This document shows, in pieces, positions 8,257 through 17,025 of a stretch of 64,000 nucleotides of DNA. The position numbers and the translations under genes are program-made. This stretch comes from Roseivivax sp. GX 12232 (GTDB taxonomy: Bacteria > Pseudomonadota > Alphaproteobacteria > Rhodobacterales > Rhodobacteraceae), in contig NZ_JAJSEC010000003.1 in NCBI RefSeq assembly GCF_021272185.1, positions 1-64,000 of the forward strand. Reading direction: 5' to 3'. Under the pieces are notes generated by a model, which saw only the letters and a program-made list of their open reading frames with translations, searched no databases and was not told where the DNA came from. Each line of letters begins with the position of its first letter. Positions within the stretch are counted from its first letter, which is position 1.

Positions 8257-10542
8257 ATGACCCGCTTCGCCGCCCCCATCGCCGAGCAAATCTGGGACAT
8301 GAAGTACCGGCTCAAGGATGCCGACGACAGCCCCATCGACGCCAGCGTGGAGGACACCTGGCACCGTATCGCCAAATCCCTCGCCGAGGTCGAGAGCGAC
8401 CCCAAGGCCTGGGAGCCGCGCTTCTACGAGGCGCTGGAGGATTTCCGCTACCTGCCCGCCGGGCGGATCACCGCAGGCGCCGGCACCGGCCGGGCGGTGA
8501 CGCTCTTCAACTGCTTCGTCATGGGCACGATCCCCGACAGCATGGCCGGCATCTTCGACATGCTGAAGGAGGCCGCGCTGACCATGCAGCAGGGCGGCGG
8601 CATCGGCTATGATTTCTCCACCATCCGTCCCAAGGGCGCCCTGGTCGAAGGCGTGGCCGCCGACGCCTCGGGCCCGCTGTCCTTCATGGACGTCTGGGAC
8701 GCCATGTGCCGCACCATCATGTCCGCCGGCTCGCGCCGTGGCGCGATGATGGCGACCATGCGCTGCGACCATCCCGACATCGAGGATTTCATCTCCGCCA
8801 AGGCCGACAGCGCCCGGCTGCGGATGTTCAACCTCTCGGTGCTGGTCACCGACGCCTTCATGGAGGCCGTGAAGGCCGACGGCAAATGGGAGCTGCTCTA
8901 CGACGGCAAGGTCTACCGCACGCTGAAGGCGCGCGACCTCTGGAACCGCATCATGCGGGCGACCTATGACTATGCCGAGCCGGGGGTGATCTTCATCGAC
9001 CGGATCAACGAGGCCAACAACCTCAACTACGTCGAGACCATCGCCGCCACCAACCCCTGCGGCGAGCAGCCGCTGCCGCCCTATGGCGCCTGCCTGCTGG
9101 GCTCGGTGAACCTGGCGCGGCTGGTGACCGATCCCTTCGGGCCCAAGGCCGAGCTTGACCCCAAGGCGCTCGACCGCCTGGTCGCCACCGCGATCCGCAT
9201 GATGGACAACGTCGTCGACGCCTCGCGCTTCCCGCTCGAGAGCCAGCGGCTCGAGGCGCAGAACAAGCGCCGGATCGGCCTGGGCGTCACCGGGCTGGCC
9301 GATGCGCTCCTGATGCTGGGCCTGCGCTACGGCTCGGACGAGGCCGCGCGGCAGACCGAGGTCTGGCTGAAGCAGATCGCCCGGGCGAGCTATCTCGCCT
9401 CGGTCGAGCTGGCCAAGGAGAAGGGGCCCTTCCCGCTCTTCGACGCCGAGGGTTACCTCGCTTCGGGCAACATGCAGAACATGGACGAGGACGTCCGCGA
9501 GGCGATCCGCACCCATGGCATCCGCAACGCGCTTCTGACCTCGATCGCGCCGACCGGGACGATCTCGCTTTACGCGGGCAATGTTTCCTCGGGCATCGAG
9601 CCGGTCTTCGCCTATGCCTACACCCGCAAGGTGCTGCAGAAGGACGGCTCGCGCACCGAAGAGGAGGTGGTCGACTACGCCGTGCATCTCTTCCGCGAGA
9701 AGTTCGGCGCCGACGCCGAGCTGCCGGAGTATTTCGTCAACGCCCAGACGCTGAGCCCCAGCGAGCACGTGAAGATGCAGGCGGCGGCGCAGAAATGGGT
9801 CGACAGCTCGATCTCCAAGACCATCAACTGCCCCGAGGACATCGGTTTCGAGGCCTTCAAGGACGTCTACATGCAGGCCTATGAGACGGGCTGCAAAGGC
9901 TGCACCACCTACCGCCCGAACGAGGTGACGGGCTCGGTGCTGAGCGTGTCGGACGCCGAACCCAAGGCCGAGGAGAAGCCGGTGCTGGTCTCCGAGACCG
10001 AGGAGAGCGCCGAGGTGGTCTATATGTCCGAGCCGCTCGACCGGCCGCAGGCGCTCGAAGGGGCGACCTACAAGCTGAAGTGGCCCGACAGCGAGCATGC
10101 GATCTACCTGACGATCAACGACATCATCGTCGGCGGCCGGCGGCGGCCCTTCGAGGTCTTCATCAACTCCAAGAACATGGAGCATTTCGCCTGGACGGTG
10201 GCGCTGACGCGGATGATCTCCGCGGTCTTCCGCCGCGGCGGCGACGTGAGCTTCGTGGTCGAGGAGCTGAAGGCGGTCTTCGATCCGCGCGGCGGCGCCT
10301 GGGTGAAAGGCAAATACATCCCCTCGATCCTGGCCGCGATCGGCGGGGTGATCGAGCAGCACCTTCTGGCGATCGGCTTCCTCGAGGGCGAGGGCATGGG
10401 TCTGAAGAGCGACCCCCAGGCCTCGGTCGTCAACCTCGACGCCCCCCGCGGCAAGGCCTGCCCCTCCTGCGGGCAGTTCGAGATGCGGATGGTCGAAGGC
10501 TGCATGACCTGCGCGAGCTGCGGTCACTCGAAGTGCGGCTGA
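8257..10542 (+). CDS. nrdJ: Adenosylcobalamin-dependent (class II) ribonucleoside-diphosphate reductase
   Basis: Makes deoxyribonucleotides using coenzyme B12 rather than a tyrosyl-radical small subunit. The product is 761 residues from ATG 8257; an upstream extension in frame overlaps the divergent DUF1489 gene and its promoter, so it was rejected. Visible: TLFNCFVMGTIPDSM (redox Cys), QQGGGIGYDFSTIRP, the active-site loop NPCGEQPLPPYGACLLGSVN, TSIAPTGTISLYAGN, and GCKGCTTYRPNEVTGSVL. A C-terminal zinc ribbon closes the protein (CPSCGQFE ... CMTCASCGHSKCG). No cobalamin riboswitch is evident in the short upstream gap. A hairpin (10554-10577) and a strong terminator (10625-10669) follow. Confidence 0.94.
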   Translation: MTRFAAPIAEQIWDMKYRLKDADDSPIDASVEDTWHRIAKSLAEVESDPKAWEPRFYEALEDFRYLPAGRITAGAGTGRAVTLFNCFVMGTIPDSMAGIFDMLKEAALTMQQGGGIGYDFSTIRPKGALVEGVAADASGPLSFMDVWDAMCRTIMSAGSRRGAMMATMRCDHPDIEDFISAKADSARLRMFNLSVLVTDAFMEAVKADGKWELLYDGKVYRTLKARDLWNRIMRATYDYAEPGVIFIDRINEANNLNYVETIAATNPCGEQPLPPYGACLLGSVNLARLVTDPFGPKAELDPKALDRLVATAIRMMDNVVDASRFPLESQRLEAQNKRRIGLGVTGLADALLMLGLRYGSDEAARQTEVWLKQIARASYLASVELAKEKGPFPLFDAEGYLASGNMQNMDEDVREAIRTHGIRNALLTSIAPTGTISLYAGNVSSGIEPVFAYAYTRKVLQKDGSRTEEEVVDYAVHLFREKFGADAELPEYFVNAQTLSPSEHVKMQAAAQKWVDSSISKTINCPEDIGFEAFKDVYMQAYETGCKGCTTYRPNEVTGSVLSVSDAEPKAEEKPVLVSETEESAEVVYMSEPLDRPQALEGATYKLKWPDSEHAIYLTINDIIVGGRRRPFEVFINSKNMEHFAWTVALTRMISAVFRRGGDVSFVVEELKAVFDPRGGAWVKGKYIPSILAAIGGVIEQHLLAIGFLEGEGMGLKSDPQASVVNLDAPRGKACPSCGQFEMRMVEGCMTCASCGHSKCG

Positions 10543-10566
10543 GGTGAGCGGGGGGCTGTTGGTCTG

Positions 10567-10739
10567 TCCCGACAGCCAATTCGTAGCCACCGGCGGGCTT
10601 GAAATGGCCATTTGACAACCAATTCGCGGCGATCACGCTGAATGCGCGTGATCGCCGCGTTTTGTTTTGGGTATTCTGGCCGGAGGTTCGGGTCCTTGGA
10701 CGGAAGATAGGTTCACGTCCTGGGCGTCGCAAAGCGGGC
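10567..10739 (+). repeat. ~170-bp direct repeat, copy A
   Basis: This segment aligns along its length with 44752-44924 in the same orientation, sharing GGCGGGC, a TGG CC-TTTGA core, a perfectly conserved AATTCGCGGCGATCACGC, a second hairpin arm, GGAGGTTCGGG and TTGGACGGAAG. By eye, about three quarters of positions agree. The centre is a perfect 14-bp hairpin. It lies directly after nrdJ at the left edge of the accessory stretch. Confidence 0.75.
10625..10669 (+). terminator. Rho-independent terminator after nrdJ
   Basis: CGCGGCGATCACGC (10625-10638) pairs perfectly with GCGTGATCGCCGCG (10646-10659) over a 7-nt loop, followed by TTTTGTTTTG. It sits inside repeat copy A, so the repeat itself supplies the terminator. 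Confidence 0.8.
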
Positions 10740-10944
10740 TACTTCGGAATTCAGGGGGGGCTGGTGCTCGACGTTCGCAGAGATCAATCTGTCGGCGGCC
10801 AACCTGTAGAAAGATTGCGCGCATTCAGGATGCGAGACCGTGATAGGTGGGCTCTCCTTCGGTGGCCCGCACCCCAATGCCGGAGGCCGCGCCAAGTATC
10901 CGGCGACAGCGCCCATCCAATTTCCGGAAATATGATTGCCCCAT

Positions 10945-10975
10945 GAAAAAAGCCGCGGCACCTGTGGCCGCGGCT
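10945..10975 (-). terminator. Rho-independent terminator of the minus-strand gene at 10999
   Basis: AGCCGCGGC (10951-10959) pairs with GCCGCGGCT (10967-10975). Read on the minus strand the stem is followed by TTTTTT, and it lies 24 bp after the stop at 10999. Confidence 0.85.
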
Positions 10976-10998
10976 TCACTCATGAGTTTTTTGGCGGG

Positions 10999-11352
10999 TT
11001 AGTGAAACCCGGCCAGCAGGTCGCTGATCCGTGCGCCATACCATCGCAGAGCGGTACCCACGCAGTATCCCGCGCGCAGGCTTACCTCGTCGAGCGTGCT
11101 GGCCTGGACTGAGGCGAGCGCTTCATGAATGGTCCGCAGCGCGCCGCGGACAAGGTATGTGTCCGGGCACACGGATCCGGACTGCGCATGCAGATCGCAG
11201 AGCGCATCGAAGGCGGTCGGCCCTGCTGCCAGATCCAGCAGGTCACACAATCCGGCGCCGTGACGGCGCAGGAAATCCGTCGCGCCGAGGGCGGCCTCGA
11301 CGGCTTTGTCGGTCCCGTCACTATCCGTGACAATGGGTGAGGTGGTGAACAT
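10999..11352 (-). CDS. Small protein of unknown function
   Basis: A 117-residue protein that I do not recognise. It has balanced composition, GGGAG seven bases before the ATG, and a proper terminator after the stop, which support a real gene. Sequence features are a helical Ala/Leu-rich body (FLRRHGAGLCDLLDLAAG), four cysteines without a spacing motif and no signal peptide. It follows a second small unknown gene (11635-11976) on the same strand. Both are rich in Leu/Asp/Ala helices and contain an RxNRxLD- or LRxHGAxL-like segment, so they may be functionally paired; that is inference only. Confidence 0.6.
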   Translation of the reverse strand: MFTTSPIVTDSDGTDKAVEAALGATDFLRRHGAGLCDLLDLAAGPTAFDALCDLHAQSGSVCPDTYLVRGALRTIHEALASVQASTLDEVSLRAGYCVGTALRWYGARISDLLAGFH

Positions 11353-11601
11353 AAGTGCACTCCCGACATCCAGCCCGTGGCCCCTGCCACATGTTTCTTG
11401 CTGGTGTCAGATCGCCCGATGCCAGGATGTGCTTTGGGCCAGGACGCGTGGGTCGATATCTCTCCTTGGTCGTTGCAGGCTTCGGTTTTGGTGCTGGTAG
11501 TCCGGATGTTGGCTCTTTCGTGCAGAGCCGAAGAAGAAATCTGTGTCTCCGCCGAATTTCCAATGACGGTATCCGTCCCGCGGCTGTCTCCGAGGCAAGG
11601 C

Positions 11602-11626
11602 ACGCCCGGCGAAGCACGCCGGGCGT
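11602..11626 (-). terminator. Perfect hairpin between the two small genes
   Basis: ACGCCCGGCG (11602-11611) pairs with CGCCGGGCGT (11617-11626) over a 5-nt loop, just after the stop of the gene at 11635. No T-tract follows on the minus strand, so it may attenuate or protect mRNA rather than terminate fully. Confidence 0.45.
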
Positions 11627-11634
11627 AAGATTGA

Positions 11635-11976
11635 TCAGCCGTGATGCGCTTCTGCGGCTCGGGCATCGCGCAACCCATCGAGCAGCTGGCAGATCTCCTC
11701 CACGGCCGGATCGAGCGGGTCGATGCGATTGAACCGGGCGGCCTCGACGCGGTCGAGATCGTGAACATGGCGCAGTGCCAGCAGGTCTTCGAGCGCGTCG
11801 AGTTCCCGGTTCAACCGCCTGGTCAAAGGCGGCGCAAGCGAGAGGTCGTCGACGAGGCACTGGACCCGTATCGAGGCGGCTGGTCCGCCGAGCAGATGGG
11901 CCGCGCAGGCAAGAGCGGCGCGGTTGGCAACTATGAAACCCGCGCAGGGCGAGGGGTTGAAGATGTCCTTGGGCAT
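11635..11976 (-). CDS. Small protein of unknown function
   Basis: A 113-residue protein that I do not recognise. GAAGGA lies about ten bases before the ATG. The N-terminal third (IVANRAALACAAHLLGG) is Ala-rich; the remainder is predicted helical and strongly acidic/basic (RRLNRELDALEDLLALRHVH), which suggests a soluble helical bundle. It precedes the 117-residue unknown gene on the same strand, with 282 bp and a hairpin between them. The opposite strand has an open frame of similar length, but that one has no ribosome binding site and poorer composition. Confidence 0.55.
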   Translation of the reverse strand: MPKDIFNPSPCAGFIVANRAALACAAHLLGGPAASIRVQCLVDDLSLAPPLTRRLNRELDALEDLLALRHVHDLDRVEAARFNRIDPLDPAVEEICQLLDGLRDARAAEAHHG

Positions 11977-12141
11977 TCGAGATGATCCTTCTCATCCGTG
12001 CCGGTCCCCTGTGGACCGGCGTCAGAACGCCGCCGCGCTGCCCATCTGCGCCGCGTCGAGAATGAGATTGGCCGGTGCCCGAAATGGCGAAGAAAAAATA
12101 ATGGCGAATGCGAGATCCGGGTTATGCCGCGCGCGAGGTTC

Positions 12142-12714
12142 TCAGCAGCGGCACAGCCGGACGCCCGCCACCGCGATCTCGGCATGGAACTCGCGTCCGA
12201 TGGCGAGGATGCCGATCCGCCTCAGGCCGCTCGGATCGAACGCGACGTCGGTCCTGTGCGGGGTAACGGTCTCGAAAGGGACAATATGCGTCCGCCAGTC
12301 TTCGGTGGCGGTGACCGATACCCGAAACGACTGCCAAGGGTCGGTCCTCAGGCGGATATCGTAGGTCTCTCCGTTGCCGCAAAGGTCGAGCGCGATGCCG
12401 TTCCAGGCGCTGGCGTCGAAGGCAGACCCGTCGGGGCACAGGTCGAAGGCGATTTGGATGAAGCCGCCGTTATTGTCGAGCGAGACGTTGCCCCGTAGCA
12501 CCGTCGCCTTCCGGCCTCGGTAGTCCTCGCATGACATGCGCCCCTGCGAGACGCCGCCCATGACGGCGTCGGCGACGTATTCCCAGTCGGGGTGCAGTTC
12601 CATGGAGACCACCTTGTTGCTGGATGTCGAATGCCAAGTGGCTACGATCATATCGAACATCAATTGTGCACCGGTATCTTGGCCGAAAGCACGCCGCACC
12701 TCCGAGCGGTACAA
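12142..12714 (-). CDS. CIA30 family protein
   Basis: Up to 190 residues matching the CIA30 (complex I intermediate-associated protein 30) beta-sandwich family, seen from WEYVADAVMGGVSQGRMS, RGNVSLDNNGGFIQIAFDL and NGIALDLCGNGETYDIRLRT. Bacterial members are mostly uncharacterised and are not proven complex I factors. The start is uncertain: ATG 12714, an internal ATG at 12660 (MFDMIV) or ATG 12603 (MELHPDWEYV) are possible; the domain itself needs only the last. The C-terminus ends in CRC. It stands alone on the minus strand in the accessory zone. Confidence 0.72.
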   Translation of the reverse strand: MYRSEVRRAFGQDTGAQLMFDMIVATWHSTSSNKVVSMELHPDWEYVADAVMGGVSQGRMSCEDYRGRKATVLRGNVSLDNNGGFIQIAFDLCPDGSAFDASAWNGIALDLCGNGETYDIRLRTDPWQSFRVSVTATEDWRTHIVPFETVTPHRTDVAFDPSGLRRIGILAIGREFHAEIAVAGVRLCRC

Positions 12715-12858
12715 CCGATTGCCCCGATGTTTGGCGCAAACACTTCCGGCCCTCTGCGGTCACTCACCAGATTGGCCTTAGCTGCATCGCAGCTTCCCAG
12801 AACCAGTCCTTCGCGGCACCTCCATCACCGCAGTCGTGGCCAGTGGTGTTTTCCCCGT

Positions 12859-13122
12859 CTAATTTTCGTGCCAGTCTCTGATGGAGCGGCAAAGATTGCT
12901 CATAGCCATCCCGGTCCGCATTCCACTACTCAGAGCCGGAACATTTTCAGTGAACATCGGCTCACTTTCGCCGTCCGCAACAAAGTGAATCACACCAGTT
13001 TCGTTGTCTTCGTCCTTGATAAATGTCCAGACGCCGAGATACTCGCCATCGCGCGTCAGAACGTCACCGCGCTCGACGTCGCTTTCAAAACCAACGAGCT
13101 TGATAAGGTATTTGAGTTCCAT
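12859..13122 (-). CDS. Small acidic protein of unknown function
   Basis: An 87-residue protein from ATG 13122 (MELKYLIKLVGFESDVERGD); ATG 13152 would add ten hydrophobic residues (MFVVALYLAV), and longer versions run into the divergent ATPase gene. Composition is acidic and unlike a shadow frame (YLGVWTFIKDEDNETGVIHF, a beta-rich pattern). I do not recognise the family. It is divergent from the AAA_13 ATPase gene with about 100 bp between them, so they may share a control region. Confidence 0.45.
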   Translation of the reverse strand: MELKYLIKLVGFESDVERGDVLTRDGEYLGVWTFIKDEDNETGVIHFVADGESEPMFTENVPALSSGMRTGMAMSNLCRSIRDWHEN

Positions 13123-13225
13123 GACCGCAAGATACAGTGCCACAACGAACATGCAACGCCTCAGCGACCTGGCCTGGGTAACTACACGTTCACTTGCGGC
13201 CTGAAGCGGACTTTGAAGGGGCATT

Positions 13226-15527
13226 ATGTTACAGAAGATAGCAGTTATAGAAAATGTCGGTCGATTTGAGAAAGCGCTCCCGACCCAAAATGTTCGATTC
13301 GAAAAATGCACACTTTTGTTTGGTGAGAACGGTTGGGGAAAATCAACGATTGCAGATATTCTGCGATCTCTCTCGCGCAGAGATCCTGAAATTATCGTTG
13401 GCCGCAAGACACTCGCTGGAGGGCCGGACCAGAAGATTTCTCTTCAGTTTGATTCAGGTCGGGCCAATTTCGAGCGAAGCAGTTGGAACGGGGCCCAAAG
13501 CCGCGTGGCAGTGTTCGACAGCCTCTTCGTGAATGACAATGTCTATTCTGGTGACACGGTCTCATCTGACCATCTACGTCGACAGTATGGTCTCGTTGTT
13601 GGCGAAAAGGGCGTGAAACTCGTTCGCCAGATCGTGTCGCTGGATGAAGCGAACACCGAGAACAATAAGATCATTCGCGCCCTCGAAGCGGAGCTTACAG
13701 CCGATCTTCGAGGGATAGGCCTTGCAGCCATGAGCCTGCCAGACTTTCAAGGTCTGGAAGAGGACCCGGACATCGATACGGCCATCGCTGAGAAACAGGC
13801 AGAAGTTTCCCGCGCAGCGAAGTCGAAAGAGCTTAAAGCCGCAGCAGTCGCGAGCACTTTTTTCACTTCCATCCGATCCGACGACCTTCGCCTCAACCCT
13901 CAGCCAGACGGTCGAAGGAATTGCCGCTGACGCGGTGGAAGCCGTTAGGTCACATGTCGTAGTGCATGAATGCGCAGAACCGGCTGAGCCGGGGCTGGAA
14001 ACGTGGCTGGAACAGGGGCTGCCCTTCAAAGCGGAGGACACCTGTCCATTCTGCGGCCAGGAACTCAGAGATCGGAAGCTACTGGAAGCCTATAGCCGTT
14101 TCTTCAGCGAAGCGTATCGAAAGCTGGCCCAAGATGTTCAAAAACTCCGTAAAAAATGTCTACGCTACTCAAATGGAGATTTTCGAAATGCAGCGGAACA
14201 AGTCGTAAAATCCAACGATAAAAATTTCGAATATTGGCGAGAAGCGGCGGGCATTGATGCCCCCGCGACCATCGACCTTGAAGTATTGATCTCAGGGATG
14301 GAGCGCGCTGCTGCGAAAATGGATTCAGCTCTAAAGACGAAAGCCGCAAACCTCACTGAGGCGTTGGACATGGAACGAATTGGCGCAGCCATCGATGCCT
14401 GGACGAGCGCGAGGGCGGTCATCGAATCTGCCAATGCAACACTTGGTGAATACAACCGAAAGGTCGATACCGTTAAGGCCATGGTTGACGCCGGGCAGCT
14501 TGAAAACCTCACAAACGAGTTGAAAACCCTCCAGGCCCGAAAGCATAGCTTTGAGGCTGAGATCATCATGAAGGTCACAGACCTACAATCGAAGAAGCAG
14601 CGGAAACGCGAAATTGCAAAGGAGAAAGCCGAGCTTCGCGATGAACTGACCGCCCATGGAAAAACCATAACCGAAAACCTCGGCAAGACGATCAACTCCT
14701 ATCTCGTGCTTTTGAATGCGGGCTTTCGGATTGATTACAAAGAACCCGACTATCGCGGCAAGGAACCTGCCGCCAGCTACCAGATTCTGATCAACGAAGT
14801 TCCAGTTTCACCCCGAGCGAATGGAGATTCAACCGGTGCGCCGAGCTTCCGAAACACACTCAGCGCCGGGGACAAGTCGGTTCTCGCATTGGCGCTGTTT
14901 CTGGCGCAATGCAACGCGGACCCGGACCTCGGTGAGACGATCATCGTACTCGATGATCCGTTCACGAGCTTGGACAATTTCAGGCGGCAGTTCACGGCCA
15001 TAGAGATCAGAAGGGTTTGTGACCGGGCGAAGCAGACCATCGTTCTGTCACACGACAAAGGATTCCTCCGCCTGCTGTGGGACAAGATCGACCAGAAACC
15101 GATCAGATCATTCGCGCTACAAACAGGCGCGCCCGGCGTGACGACCATCACGCCCTACGACATTCCTGGCTCGACGCAACCGCGCCATGTTTCGGAGCGC
15201 ATGAAAATTGAAGAGTTCATCGAGGGTGAGCCCCACGAACTTTCTTATATCAGGTCGCGCCTGCGAACTGTCTGCGAGGACTTCTACCGCAAAGCTGACC
15301 CCGGTCTCTTTGGCGAAGCTGCGACGCTCGACCAAATCATCCGCACCCTAAACGATGCGCACGACGATCACCCATTCAAAGGTGCACTTGAGGACCTCAA
15401 GGACATTATTGCCTATTCGCGGGTAGAGAACCATGCCGAGATCGATGGCGATCCCTATGGCGATACAAGTCCCGACGAATTGAAAGGGTTCTGCAGTCTT
15501 GTCCTCGGCCTAACGCGTGGGATGTAG
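13226..15527 (+). pseudogene. AAA_13 (RloC/PrrC-like) zinc-hook ATPase, interrupted by a 1-nt frameshift
   Basis: Two adjoining frames encode one protein of about 766 residues. The first (13226-13930) has the Walker A GENGWGKST (33-41). The second carries a CPFCGQEL zinc-hook motif, a long coiled coil, the ABC-like signature FRNTLSAGDKS, the Walker B TIIVLDDPFTSLD and a switch His in VLSHDKG. This is the AAA_13 architecture of RloC and PrrC anticodon nucleases and related defence ATPases. The frame breaks at a T6 tract (13858-13863): with five Ts the reading continues as STFSLPSDPTTFASTLSQT into the second frame without a stop. The C-terminal region has an R-x3-E pair (RTVCE) and downstream His residues, as in the PrrC nuclease triad, but the match is loose. 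GC content is visibly lower than in flanking operons, which suggests transfer. Sequencing error, true mutation or programmed slippage cannot be separated here. Confidence 0.75.
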
Positions 15528-16055
15528 GGGCCGCTTCTGGCATTGTAATGAGATCGGTTTGCAACCGCTGCGAACTTCCGCTTCCCGCCGGGTCAGCAGG
15601 TAGGCGCTCACGGCCCAGAGCTGTCGTCCGTAGCAAGCGCAGTGAATGATCGGTGCCAGCGCCTTTCCCTCAAGTCGATCATTCGATTTCTGACAGTTTC
15701 ATCTGTGAACTAAGACTGACGACGTAAGGCTTTGCTTCTCTCGAACGCCTGAGATTTAGAAGAAGTTCAAGCCTACGTGGAACTGAAAGGAATTTGGCTT
15801 CTGTGCTGCCGAAGGGCCTTCAGCAAGGTATTAGTGCATCTTCACTTCAGTGAATAGATTTCCGAACCAACGAAGTAGATCGATTGATAGAAGAAATTCC
15901 GATCAAGTTGATTAAGCGTGATATCCGGCATCTGTCAAACGGGTGACGTTGCAGGCTTATCAAGTGCCGCCGACGTGGTCCCGAAACGCCGAACCGTCAT
16001 GATGCCTGCAGCCGAGCGAGATTGACCGGATCGCGAAAACTGGTAACGATTCCGG
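15528..16055. other. Intergenic region without visible gene
   Basis: About 530 bp, noticeably more AT-rich than the surrounding operons, separating the ATPase from the AraC gene. It should hold the araC promoter at its right end. A 20-mer at 15570-15589 recurs with one mismatch at 25460-25479, on the other side of the catabolic operon. No credible open frame or terminator was found. Confidence 0.5.
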
Positions 16056-16910
16056 ATGTCGTCTGCGCTGAGGATCGCTATCGGGACGTTCGGGCGGGTC
16101 GCTCTGCTTGATATGGACCGGCCCCTCGTCAAGCATGCCCATGCGCAATGCCACGTGCTGCTGAAGGTTGAGGGTGCCGATACCGAGTTCGTTGTGGGCG
16201 GGCGGCGCGTGGCGCTGACCGATGAAAGCGCCGTGCTCATAAACGCTTGGGAACACCACAGCTACGTGCACTGCGCGGGCCAGCCGCCGACGATCATCCT
16301 GGCGCTTTACATCGAGCCGGACTGGCTGGGCGCGTTTCGCGGCAATTGGCAGGCGAGCGCGGGACCGGGCTTTTTCCCGCATCCGGGCGGTGCCATCACC
16401 CCACAGATCCGCCGCCAGGTCGGCGAGACCGCCGAGGCGATGGTGCAGGCCCCGGGCGACGCCGCAGCACATGAGCGGCTGATCGGGCGGTTGATGGTCT
16501 CGATCGTCGAGCGGCTGGCGCTTTGGCGCGAGGCGCAGCCGTCGCTCCGGGCGCGGGCCACGGCAATGCGCGCGCCCGACCGGCGGATCGCGCGGGCCCT
16601 GGCTTTGATGCGCGCGGACCCGGCCCGCATTCTCTCGATGGAGTGGTTGGCGCGCGAAATCGGTGTGTCCCGCGCGCATTTCTTTCGGCTGTTCGAGGCC
16701 GAAACTGGCATTTCTCCGCGTGTCTACCTGAACACCCAGCGGGTCGAGCGCGCAGTGCAGGCGGTCGCAAACGACACCCGCAGCTTCACCGACATCTCCG
16801 ACGATCTGGGCTTCTCGGTGCCGGCGCATTTCTCGCGCTTCTTTCACGACCATGCCGGCTCCTCGCCCAGCGTATTCCGCGATGTCTCGGCGCTTCGCGA
16901 CTGCGACTGA
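16056..16910 (+). CDS. AraC family transcriptional regulator
   Basis: A 284-residue regulator with an N-terminal cupin-like sensor (about 15-130; HAHAQCHVLLKVEG and ALTDESAVLINAWEHHSY) and a C-terminal double helix-turn-helix (about 180-280). The first HTH is LSMEWLAREIGVSRAHFFRL; the second is the signature FTDISDDLGFSVPAHFSRFF. It is encoded just upstream of and co-directional with the molybdenum-hydroxylase/CoA-ligase operon, separated by 115 bp, so it is most likely the activator of that operon responding to its aromatic acid substrate. The effector is inferred. Confidence 0.88.
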   Translation: MSSALRIAIGTFGRVALLDMDRPLVKHAHAQCHVLLKVEGADTEFVVGGRRVALTDESAVLINAWEHHSYVHCAGQPPTIILALYIEPDWLGAFRGNWQASAGPGFFPHPGGAITPQIRRQVGETAEAMVQAPGDAAAHERLIGRLMVSIVERLALWREAQPSLRARATAMRAPDRRIARALALMRADPARILSMEWLAREIGVSRAHFFRLFEAETGISPRVYLNTQRVERAVQAVANDTRSFTDISDDLGFSVPAHFSRFFHDHAGSSPSVFRDVSALRDCD

Positions 16911-17025
16911 CCCCTGTTTTTGAGACTCCTTGGTAAGGTCCGAGACCTGGCGGGATCGCGGGGCCTGCGGATGCGCGCCTAACGTCCCTTCCTGAAGGCT
17001 TGTCCATGCCAAGCCGGGAGGAGAC

